DNA of 64,000 nucleotides from CAJQQY01 sp045106765 (lineage in GTDB: Bacteria > Bacteroidota > Bacteroidia > Chitinophagales > Saprospiraceae): the NCBI GenBank assembly GCA_045106765.1, contig JBGCFD010000001.1, positions 1-64,000 on the forward strand, in the 5' to 3' direction. This document shows, piece after piece, positions 32,742 through 40,482 of the stretch. The position numbers and the translations under genes were made by a program. Below the pieces are notes generated by a model. The model was not told where the DNA came from, did not search any database, and saw nothing but the letters and a program-made list of their open reading frames with translations. Each line of letters starts with the position of its first letter. The first letter of the stretch is position 1.

Positions 32742-33329
32742 ATGTTAAAATCTTATTTCAAAAAAAACGAAATTGAAGCGGGGTGCGATGAAGCAGGCAG
32801 AGGCTGTTTGGCTGGACCTGTTTTTGCAGCTGCGGTAATTTTGCCAAAGCGATTTAAGCACCCGCTTTTGAATGATTCAAAGTTGATGTCAGAAAAACAT
32901 AGAGAGTTGCTTCGACCAATTATCGAAGAGAAAGCGATTGCTTGGGCGGTTGGTCAAGTTGATCCTTTGGAGATTGACGAAGTTAATATTTTGAATGCTT
33001 CTTTTTTGGCGATGCATCGTGCGGTAGATCAATTAGATACATCTCCCACATTATTGTTAATCGATGGAAATAGATTTAATGTATATCCTAACATTTCGCA
33101 TGAATGTATCATCAAAGGGGATAGCAAATTTCGTTCAATTGCAGCAGCTTCTGTTTTGGCAAAAACTTACCGAGATGATTTTATGAAAAACTTGGGGAAG
33201 CAATTTCCTGATTATGGTTGGGTCTCCAATAAAGGTTATCCGACAAAAGCACATCGGACTGCAATTAAAATTCATGGAGCGACGAAGCATCATCGAATGA
33301 CTTTTCGATTATTAGCTGACGAAGAGTAA
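32742..33329 (+). CDS. rnhB: Ribonuclease HII
   Basis: RNase HII removes RNA from RNA-DNA hybrids, including single ribonucleotides. From ATG 32742 the protein has 195 residues. The four catalytic carboxylates are visible: Asp16 and Glu17 in GCDEAGRG, Asp108 in LLIDGN and Asp127 in KGDSKF, almost the E. coli numbering. GCLAGPVFAAAV and SIAAASVLAKTYRD are standard family stretches. An in-frame TTG at 32718 is unlikely. A large inverted repeat follows the stop and separates it from the convergent MBL gene. Confidence 0.97.
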   Translation: MLKSYFKKNEIEAGCDEAGRGCLAGPVFAAAVILPKRFKHPLLNDSKLMSEKHRELLRPIIEEKAIAWAVGQVDPLEIDEVNILNASFLAMHRAVDQLDTSPTLLLIDGNRFNVYPNISHECIIKGDSKFRSIAAASVLAKTYRDDFMKNLGKQFPDYGWVSNKGYPTKAHRTAIKIHGATKHHRMTFRLLADEE

Positions 33330-33332
33330 TTT

Positions 33333-33409
33333 TTTTTTACCACATAGGCATATAGAAAATATAGGTCGAAGTATAGTCTATGTTTTCTATTTGCCCATAT
33401 GGTGAAAAA
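33333..33409. repeat. Long imperfect inverted repeat between rnhB and the MBL hydrolase gene
   Basis: The arms 33339-33364 and 33378-33403 pair over 26 positions with three mismatches and one G-T pair, extended by a T-run and A-run on the outside. The 13-base loop is at 33365-33377. The A/T runs sit on the outside of the stem, so it is not an ordinary terminator shape. It resembles the larger repeat at 38861-38994. Confidence 0.8.
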
Positions 33410-34051
33410 CTACTGCAAGAATGAATTAAATTGCCTCTCATGACCAATCGTCGTTGCTTGCATATGTCCTGAGTAAACTTTCACATCATCGCCTAGCGGT
33501 AAAAACTTATTTTTGATCACCGAAATTAAAGTTTGAAAATCTCCTCCGGGTAAATCTGTCCTTCCAATACTTTCTCGAAATAAAACATCTCCAGCAATCA
33601 AGTATTTATCTTTTTTACAGAAAAAAGAAATACTTGCAGGGGAATGTCCCGGCGTAAAAAGTGTTTCTAATTCCGTATTTCCAAATTTGATAAGATCTCC
33701 TTCTTCAATAAATTTAGTTGCTGCTGGCGAAGGTTCTGGAAATGGAATGCCATACCCCTGACTAATCATCGGAGCCGCTTCCAAAACTGGAATTTCACCT
33801 CGATGAATTTCTAATTCTAAATTATATTTTTCTGCCACAAATCGATTTCCAAAAATATGATCAAGATGACAATGCGTATTAATCAGTCGCACGGGATTTA
33901 AATTATTTTTTTCAATAAATGCTACCAATTGATCTTTTTCGTTTTGTGTAAAACATCCTGGATCGATGATGATGCATTCCTTTGTTTCATCGTGTAAAAT
34001 ATATGTGTTCTCTTGAAAAGGATTAAAAGTAAATTTGGCAACAAGACTCAT
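33410..34051 (-). CDS. MBL-fold metallo-hydrolase (glyoxalase II-like)
   Basis: A 213-residue protein of the metallo-beta-lactamase fold. The zinc-binding HxHxDH motif is THCHLDH (His60, His62, Asp64, His65); further ligands lie in FTPGHSPAS, LIAGDVLF and KVYSGHMQATT. It has the short glyoxalase-II-like form found in most bacteria (about 210 residues) without the C-terminal helical domain of true GloB. It could hydrolyse a glutathione-like or other thioester; Bacteroidota usually use bacillithiol. It is a single gene and its stop lies against the inverted repeat. Confidence 0.85.
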   Translation of the reverse strand: MSLVAKFTFNPFQENTYILHDETKECIIIDPGCFTQNEKDQLVAFIEKNNLNPVRLINTHCHLDHIFGNRFVAEKYNLELEIHRGEIPVLEAAPMISQGYGIPFPEPSPAATKFIEEGDLIKFGNTELETLFTPGHSPASISFFCKKDKYLIAGDVLFRESIGRTDLPGGDFQTLISVIKNKFLPLGDDVKVYSGHMQATTIGHERQFNSFLQ

Positions 34052-34300
34052 CTTTTTTCGTTTTTAATAATACTATGAAATTTTGTATTCAAGGCTGCAA
34101 ATAAAATCATTTTACGTGAATTCCTCAAACAATAAATTTATATTAATGTTTTAATTGCGGATTTGATCTTTTTAGGAAAAAATTACACGTTAGAAAAGAA
34201 CGAAAAAGAGAGATAAGTTCCTTTAATTTACTCACCTTATCATTTTTTTTTTCGTCGTTATAAATAGCACCTATTTTTTATCACTACACAATTCTGAACT

Positions 34301-37300
34301 ATGCGACTGCAAAAATATTTACTTCTCTTCTTCACTATCTGCTTTTGCACTTTATCTTATGGACAAACCAATCAAGTGGAATTTGGGAAAAACCGAGTTC
34401 AATATCATGATGATTTTGATGATTGGTTGATGTATGAAAGTTATAATTTTATAACTTATTGGTATGGAAAGGGAAGGAATATTGGCCAGTCTGTGGTGCT
34501 GATGGCAGAGCAAGATTACGATGGTATCCAAAATATTTTGGAACATCGAATGAATGATAAAATTGAAATTATCGTTTATACGGATATTACTGATTTAAAA
34601 CAAAGTAATATTGGAAGTGAAGAAGCATTTGTAAATACAGGAGGTCAAACGAAAATAGTAGGGAATAAAATTTTTGTTCATTTCGACGGAAACCATAATA
34701 ATTTACGTCGTCAAATTCGAGAAGGAATTGCTTCCGTTTATTTGAATGCAATGTTGTTTGGTGCCAACTTGCAAGAGATTGTTCAGAATGCGGTGATGAT
34801 GAATTTGCCAATGTGGTTTAAAGATGGATTGATTTCATATGTTGGTGAAGAGTGGAATACAGAATTAGATAATCGATTACGAGATGTGATCTTGCATGAA
34901 GATTTTGAAGACTTCGAAGACATTGCTGAAAAATATCCAAAACTCGCAGGCCATGCTTTGTGGTATTATATTGGTCAAAATTATGGAAAAAGTACAGTGA
35001 GTAATTTGTTGTATTTGACTCGAATTAATCGAAGTGTGGAAAGTGGATTTTTGTATGTGCTTGGAAGTTCTTACAATCGAACTTTGGATAGTTGGATGAT
35101 GTATTTCCGACAACGATATAAAGCTGAAGCAAAAGGTCTAGCAGAAATCGAAGGCGAAAATATCAAGATAAAAAACAAACGCAAACTTCCTTTAAGTCAA
35201 GTCAAAATTAGTCCTGATGGAAAAAAGATTGCTTATGTTGCGAATGAAATTGGAAAGTATAAAGTTTATATTCAAGACTTACAAACTGGAGAAAGAGAAT
35301 TAGTAATCAAAGGTGGATTTAGAAATGCTTTTCAAGCAACCGATTATAATTATCCCTTACTCGCTTGGAATCCTAACAATATAGAACTTGGAATTATTAC
35401 GGAAAGGAGAGATGTAATCAAAACGGTTCAATACGACCTGACGACAAAGAAAAAGATTAATGACTTTTTGGATCCACAATACGATCGAATTTATAGTGTT
35501 GATTATGTTAATACTGGAAAATTAGTTTTGTCTGCACAAGTGAATGGGTATTCAGATATTTTCACTTATACTTTTTCTACTCGACAAACAGCAAGAATCA
35601 CCAATGATTTTTGGGATGATTTAAATGCATCGTTTGTGAAAATTCATGGACAAAAAGGAATTCTATTTTCTTCCAATCGACAAGATGTGATGTTGGAAAG
35701 AAGTAATTTGGATTCAATTCTTCCAACTAATACCTTTGATTTATTCTATTATAGTTTTGATAAAAAATCTAATGAGTTGGTTCGAGTAACCAATACTCCT
35801 TTGGCGAATGAATGGAAAGCAACTCAAGTGGATAGCAGTTGGTTCACTTATATTAGTGATGCTAGTGGTGTCTTTAATCGGCAGTCAGGTTACTTAGAAG
35901 ACTTTGTTGCTTACTACGAAAAAACTCATCACTTAAATGATGGATCAAAAATCGTTTTACATCAAGATTCTACTTTAGCCAGTCTCGATAGCACTATGAT
36001 TGATTCTACTACTTTTCAACCGATAGTAAAAACACGAGCACTTGTTCAAAATAATACAAACTACAATCGAAATATTCTAGACCAACACACTTCTCCTCGT
36101 TCAGGTAAATTAGTGGAAACTGTTTTCGCAGACGACCTTTATAAAATTTATATCCGCGAAATGAATCCTGAAAAAATGATAGAACCTCGAACAACTCGCT
36201 TTCATCGACAGAAATTGAAACAGTTGGAAAGTATCAATAGCGAACCTGCTACTGAGATTAAAGAGAGCAATGTAGGTATTCAAATATTGGAAGAAGCAGC
36301 AACTCAAGAAGCTATTGAAGTTGCCGATATTCCAGTTGAAAAACAGGACACCAATAAAATTGATATTGACAATTATATGTTCCAAAGTGAATTTGACGAA
36401 GAGGAAACTCCCTCCGAAGTTGTCGTAGTAGAAAAAGATAAAGGAGAGTTGAAATTGCAAAGAGTTCCAACTGAAACATCTCCTGTGGTAGCGACACCTG
36501 AAGACAAAAGTAAATTGGTTGCCTTCCGTCCAGCGAGAATTGTGCCTTACCGATTAAAGTTTAAAACTGATTATATCACGACTACTTTGGACAATAGTTT
36601 GTTATTTGGTGGTTTGGATAGTTACGCAGGAGAGCGACAAGAATTTTCTTATCCACCTCCAGGGATTTTGTTGAAAGCGAATTTCAAAGATTTATTTGAG
36701 GATTATATTGTAGAAGGTGGAGTTCGATTGCCGACTACATTTAATGGAACAGAATTCTTTTTATTATTTGATAATAAAAAAGGTCGATTGGATAAACGCT
36801 TTGCGGTATATCGAAAATCAGCTCGATACAATTTGCAACCAGTTGCTAATTCTCCAAATCCAAAATTGCGAGAGACAAGTGTTATCGGATATTTTGAAGC
36901 ACGATATCCTTTGGATATTTTTAGAAGCATCCGAGCATCTTCGACGTTGAGATTAGATAATCAGATTTTGCTTTCGACAGATGCAATTACTTTGAGCGCT
37001 CCCGTCAATCCTGAGCAGAGAATAGGACTTAAAGTAGAATATGTTTTTGACAATACTTTAGATGTTGCGATCAATATCAAAAATGGAACTCGCTATAAAG
37101 TTTCTGCCGAACTCATCAAACGATTTGATGTGGAATTGATTGATGATTTTAAGGTAGATTTGGGAACAGGTTTTATGACGGTGCTAGGAATTGATGCTCG
37201 ACATTATCAACGATTGGACAAACGATCTATTTTGGCATTGCGCTTGGCAGCAGCAACTTCTTTTGGTTCTGAAAAAATTCTATATACTTTGGGTGGAGTA

Positions 37301-37780
37301 GACGGATGGTTATTTCCATCGTTTAATAATGAAATTGATTACCCTACGGATGAAAAATTTGCCTACCAAACTTTAGCAAATAATGTTCGAGGATTTAAAA
37401 GTAATATTCGAAATGGAAGTTCTTATGCTTTGTTCAATGCTGAATTAAGAATTCCAATTATTACTTATTTTTCTAATTCGATTCGTTCTTCTTTTTTTAG
37501 AAATTTACAGTTGACTGGTTTCTTCGATGTTGGAACGGCTTGGCAAGGGTTGACTCCGTTTAGTGATGAGAATCCTTTGAATACTACTTTTATCACGGGA
37601 GACAATGCACCTGTTCAGATTAAAGTAAATTACTTTAGAGATCCAGTTGTGGCAGGTTATGGTTTTGGAGTACGGAGTATGTTGTTTGGATATTTTATTC
37701 GATTGGATTATGGTTGGGGAATAGAGACAAGAGTAGTACAAGATCCAAGGTGGCATTTTGCGATGGGATTGGATTTTTAG
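34301..37780 (+). CDS. Outer-membrane protein: peptidase-like domain, TolB-type propeller and C-terminal beta-barrel
   Basis: An 1159-residue protein. A signal peptide (1-21, ends TLSYGQ) is followed by an alpha/beta region (about 22-280) of the peptidase-MA-like kind, with YESYNFITYWYGKG and LPMWFKDGLISYVGEEW. The usual HExxH motif is not visible there (REGIAS occupies its place), so it looks inactive. A TolB/WD40-like propeller comes next (about 295-560; blades such as KISPDGKKIAYVAN). An acidic linker (about 640-730) precedes a C-terminal beta-barrel of about 380 residues that ends in Phe (HFAMGLDF), the outer-membrane insertion signal. Similar fusions occur in Bacteroidota without known function. 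Confidence 0.75.
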   Translation: MRLQKYLLLFFTICFCTLSYGQTNQVEFGKNRVQYHDDFDDWLMYESYNFITYWYGKGRNIGQSVVLMAEQDYDGIQNILEHRMNDKIEIIVYTDITDLKQSNIGSEEAFVNTGGQTKIVGNKIFVHFDGNHNNLRRQIREGIASVYLNAMLFGANLQEIVQNAVMMNLPMWFKDGLISYVGEEWNTELDNRLRDVILHEDFEDFEDIAEKYPKLAGHALWYYIGQNYGKSTVSNLLYLTRINRSVESGFLYVLGSSYNRTLDSWMMYFRQRYKAEAKGLAEIEGENIKIKNKRKLPLSQVKISPDGKKIAYVANEIGKYKVYIQDLQTGERELVIKGGFRNAFQATDYNYPLLAWNPNNIELGIITERRDVIKTVQYDLTTKKKINDFLDPQYDRIYSVDYVNTGKLVLSAQVNGYSDIFTYTFSTRQTARITNDFWDDLNASFVKIHGQKGILFSSNRQDVMLERSNLDSILPTNTFDLFYYSFDKKSNELVRVTNTPLANEWKATQVDSSWFTYISDASGVFNRQSGYLEDFVAYYEKTHHLNDGSKIVLHQDSTLASLDSTMIDSTTFQPIVKTRALVQNNTNYNRNILDQHTSPRSGKLVETVFADDLYKIYIREMNPEKMIEPRTTRFHRQKLKQLESINSEPATEIKESNVGIQILEEAATQEAIEVADIPVEKQDTNKIDIDNYMFQSEFDEEETPSEVVVVEKDKGELKLQRVPTETSPVVATPEDKSKLVAFRPARIVPYRLKFKTDYITTTLDNSLLFGGLDSYAGERQEFSYPPPGILLKANFKDLFEDYIVEGGVRLPTTFNGTEFFLLFDNKKGRLDKRFAVYRKSARYNLQPVANSPNPKLRETSVIGYFEARYPLDIFRSIRASSTLRLDNQILLSTDAITLSAPVNPEQRIGLKVEYVFDNTLDVAINIKNGTRYKVSAELIKRFDVELIDDFKVDLGTGFMTVLGIDARHYQRLDKRSILALRLAAATSFGSEKILYTLGGVDGWLFPSFNNEIDYPTDEKFAYQTLANNVRGFKSNIRNGSSYALFNAELRIPIITYFSNSIRSSFFRNLQLTGFFDVGTAWQGLTPFSDENPLNTTFITGDNAPVQIKVNYFRDPVVAGYGFGVRSMLFGYFIRLDYGWGIETRVVQDPRWHFAMGLDF

Positions 37781-37794
37781 AAAAATTTAAATTC

Positions 37795-37835
37795 AAAAAA
37801 AGGTGATTACAGTTAATTGTAATCACCTTTTTTTT
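37795..37835 (+). terminator. Strong Rho-independent terminator
   Basis: A 17-bp perfect stem (37795-37811 with 37818-37834), a 6-base loop and a T-run of eight. It ends the barrel protein gene. Confidence 0.9.
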
Positions 37836-37918
37836 GAGGTAAACCGAACGATTTTGAGTTTTAAAACAAATTTCAAATAAAATTCTTACCTTCAAAATCC
37901 AATCAAACAACAATATTT

Positions 37919-38860
37919 ATGTCTGGATTTTTGAAAAAAGTTGCCTTTATTAGTTTTCTGTTTTTTTGCATTTCATCTTGCAGGGAATCTGCCAACAATA
38001 CTTCTACAAAAAATCCTTCCAAAGCAAAGACGCCTTCAACAACTCAACCAACACTAAAAGTTGCGAAAAAAAAGGAGTGTGAAATTGAAGGAAGAATATT
38101 GGAAGGCAATCAAAAAATAGTTGATAGTAAAAACACTTTAGTCGGTATTATTGCTGATGAAAAAGGAAGTCATCGAAAATTAGAAATTTATAATACCACC
38201 ACTTGCGAGTTAATCAAAAGCGAAATTCTCCCAGTCAATATCAGCGCAGATTTTCCTTATTTAATTGCAGATATTATTTACAATAAAAATAGTCACTTGG
38301 TTGCGATCAAAGGCTACGGGGCAGTTTATTGTTACGATGTCGAGAATCAAAAATTGATGGATGTTTTGATTCCTGATTTTTTAAATGAACGAATTGCGGC
38401 TGATGCTTCTTCTGGGAAAATCAAACATTTAGAAGTTTGGGAAAATTATTTGATCGGTTATGCAGAAGATATTGGTGCATTTGTTTTTGATTTGACTGAC
38501 ACAGCAAAGCCTAAAAATCTTTTGCCTGCTGCGGAATTTGATCTGAGTGATGGGGAAGGTGAAGACTTTGCTTCTTTATTTTTTTTAAAATCTCAAAATG
38601 GAAATACCTTTCAAGCTATTTCTCCAAATTATGATTATGATAATTTTAAATTTCAAGTCAACCCACTTTTTAAGACACCAAAGAATATGAATATTTCCAT
38701 TCCTAAAAAAGATCGAGATAATCGTTTTATCGTTTTAAAGATGAAGGATAAAAATATTTTTGCGGTTGACATGGAAACTCAAAAAAATGTAGCTTTGCCC
38801 GACCAAATTAAAAGTAAAACAACTCAGCAAATTTTAAATTGGTTAAAAATAAAGAGGTAA
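37919..38860 (+). CDS. Lipoprotein with propeller-like repeats, unknown
   Basis: A 313-residue protein with a lipoprotein signal (KKVAFISFLFFCISSC, Cys21), a Ser/Thr/Lys-rich linker (22-48) and then repeated strand motifs. These include LVGIIADEKGSHRKLEIYNT, VAIKGYGAVYCYDVENQ, LIGYAEDIGAFVFDLTD and NIFAVDMETQ, which look like blades of a small beta-propeller (LVIVP or WD40 type). No catalytic motif can be seen. Its stop codon is directly followed by the 46-bp inverted repeat, so no spacer is left. I do not recognise a family. Confidence 0.65.
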   Translation: MSGFLKKVAFISFLFFCISSCRESANNTSTKNPSKAKTPSTTQPTLKVAKKKECEIEGRILEGNQKIVDSKNTLVGIIADEKGSHRKLEIYNTTTCELIKSEILPVNISADFPYLIADIIYNKNSHLVAIKGYGAVYCYDVENQKLMDVLIPDFLNERIAADASSGKIKHLEVWENYLIGYAEDIGAFVFDLTDTAKPKNLLPAAEFDLSDGEGEDFASLFFLKSQNGNTFQAISPNYDYDNFKFQVNPLFKTPKNMNISIPKKDRDNRFIVLKMKDKNIFAVDMETQKNVALPDQIKSKTTQQILNWLKIKR

Positions 38861-38994
38861 TTTTTTTTGCCACAGACTTGGACTGACTCTTATGACTTTT
38901 TATGACATTCCCAACATGCATCCTTTTTAATAACACTTAGCAAGAGAAGTCATAAAAAGTTATAAGAGTCAGTCCAAGTCTGTGGCAAAAAAAA
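38861..38994. repeat. 46-bp near-perfect inverted repeat between the lipoprotein gene and aroB
   Basis: The left arm 38861-38906 and right arm 38949-38994 pair over all 46 positions, with 45 Watson-Crick pairs and one G-T pair. The loop of 42 bases is at 38907-38948. The arms begin with T(8)GCCACAG and end with A(8). The left arm starts at the base after the upstream stop codon, and the right arm ends 20 bases before the aroB ATG. It will form a very stable hairpin in RNA. Confidence 0.95.
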
Positions 38995-39014
38995 CTATCA
39001 TCAAAAATCACATC

Positions 39015-40085
39015 ATGCAAATTTTAAATCTAGATACTTATTCCATTTTCGTTGGAGACATTTGGGATAACCTGCAACAATTTTTATCCGAAAAAAATTA
39101 CTCCCACACTTTTATTCTTGTTGATGAAAATACCATGGAATGTTGTCTCCCTATTTTTTTTGAAAAAATAAAAAATACGAACTCGGAAATTATCATCATT
39201 CCTCCAGGCGAAACTTTTAAAACGCTTGACACTTGTCAATACATTTGGGCAGAACTCATGCGAATGAATGCTGATCGAAAATCATTACTCGTCAATCTAG
39301 GTGGTGGAGTAATTGGCGACATGGGTGGATTTTGTGCTTCTACTTTTAAACGAGGAATTGACTTTATTCAAATTCCTACGACACTACTTTCGCAAGTTGA
39401 TTCCTCGATTGGCGGGAAACTCGGGATTGATTTTGACCATGTGAAAAATAGCATCGGTGTTTTCCAAAATCCACAAGCGGTATTTATTGACCCAATTTTT
39501 TTTGACACTTTACCGATTGAAGAAATTAGAAGCGGAATGGCAGAAATGCTAAAACATGGTTTGATTCAAAATGCAGCGCATTGGGATGAGCTTTTAGAAA
39601 TTGAAAATTTGGAAAAAGTGGATTGGGAAAACTACATTCCAACGTCTTTAAAAGTAAAACAACACATCGTCGAGCAGGATCCTTTTGAGATAAGTATTCG
39701 CAAAGCGTTAAATTTTGGACATACGATTGGACATGCGGTGGAAACTTTATTTTTGGAAACGGAAACACCTCTTCGACATGGTGAAGCGATTGCAATCGGA
39801 ATGATTTGTGAAGCATTTTTATCGTTTAAAAAAGTTGGCTTACCTGAGAATGAATTCCAAATCATTTTTGATTTTTTCAAAATAAAATATCCACAAGTTC
39901 ATTTGCCAAAAGAAGATTTCCCCACTTTAATTAATTGGATGCGGAAGGATAAAAAGAATGAAAATGATGCGATTAATTTTACGATGTTAAAGGGAATTGG
40001 GGAGATGTTGATTAATCAGACTTGTGAGAAGGGAGAGATTTTTGAAGCTCTTGAGTTTTATAATGAGGCAATAAAAAAGAGTTGA
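39015..40085 (+). CDS. aroB: 3-dehydroquinate synthase
   Basis: AroB turns DAHP into 3-dehydroquinate, the second step of the shikimate pathway; it needs NAD and a metal ion. From ATG 39015 (MQILNLDTYSIFVGD) the protein has 356 residues, the normal length. The GTG at 38982 lies inside the inverted repeat and is not credible. Visible are the NAD-binding GGGVIGDMGGFCASTFKRGIDF region, the lysine in GGKLGIDF, metal-ligand Glu in SGMAEMLKHG and the His motifs FGHTIGHAVE and LRHGEAIAIGM. The inverted repeat ahead of it probably affects its expression. No other aro gene is near. Confidence 0.97.
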   Translation: MQILNLDTYSIFVGDIWDNLQQFLSEKNYSHTFILVDENTMECCLPIFFEKIKNTNSEIIIIPPGETFKTLDTCQYIWAELMRMNADRKSLLVNLGGGVIGDMGGFCASTFKRGIDFIQIPTTLLSQVDSSIGGKLGIDFDHVKNSIGVFQNPQAVFIDPIFFDTLPIEEIRSGMAEMLKHGLIQNAAHWDELLEIENLEKVDWENYIPTSLKVKQHIVEQDPFEISIRKALNFGHTIGHAVETLFLETETPLRHGEAIAIGMICEAFLSFKKVGLPENEFQIIFDFFKIKYPQVHLPKEDFPTLINWMRKDKKNENDAINFTMLKGIGEMLINQTCEKGEIFEALEFYNEAIKKS

Positions 40086-40104
40086 TTCAACTCCTTTTTA
40101 TTGC
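40068..40104 (+). terminator. Bidirectional terminator of aroB and the DUF4440 gene
   Basis: A 17-bp stem with one mismatch (40068-40084 with 40088-40104) and a 3-base loop. The aroB stop codon lies inside the stem. T-runs are in the arms, so it can act both ways. Confidence 0.75.
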
Positions 40105-40113
40105 GTTCTAATT

Positions 40114-40482
40114 TTAATTATTTACTGAAGTAGAATGTCCAACAACGACTTTCCAAACTCCATCAATCTTCTGCCATACTCTTGAATACCGATTTTTTCC
40201 CTCAAAAGGTTGAGATAAATATTGCCCTTTAATTTTCATCAAAACAGAAACGATGGCAGTATTCTCATACACCTTAATCATTTGTTCACTTGGTTCAATT
40301 TTATCAATCTTAACTTTGCCTGAACGATGAGAATCTAGATCATCCTTCTTGTTTATTAACTGTCCCATGTGATCAGTAAATATTAATTCATTTGAAATTA
40401 GTATATCTAATTCCTTAATATCGCTATTCAACATTGCCTGAAGTAAGCGTTGCTCCATTTCAATAATTTGTTTTGTTATCAT
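40114..40482 (-). CDS. DUF4440 / NTF2-like (SnoaL) protein
   Basis: A 122-residue single-domain protein of the NTF2-like cone fold. Features are the opening helices (IIEMEQRLLQAMLNSDIKELDILIS), then ELIFTDHMGQLINKKD and the terminal strands KNRYSRVWQKIDGVWKVVVGHST. Family members range from steroid isomerases to binding proteins; no set of catalytic residues is recognisable here. Its ATG overlaps the stop of the carboxypeptidase gene by four bases (ATGA), so translation is coupled, although the carboxypeptidase is exported by T9SS and this protein has no signal. The biological link is not evident. Confidence 0.8.
   Translation of the reverse strand: MITKQIIEMEQRLLQAMLNSDIKELDILISNELIFTDHMGQLINKKDDLDSHRSGKVKIDKIEPSEQMIKVYENTAIVSVLMKIKGQYLSQPFEGKNRYSRVWQKIDGVWKVVVGHSTSVNN

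Noticed and set aside
38982..39014. GTG start 11 codons upstream for aroB.
   Set aside because: It lies inside the 46-bp inverted repeat; the ATG at 39015 gives the normal AroB N-terminus.
40139..40158. A further copy of the GACTTTCCAA motif near 40149.
   Set aside because: It lies within the DUF4440 coding sequence and lacks the second arm, so it is probably chance.
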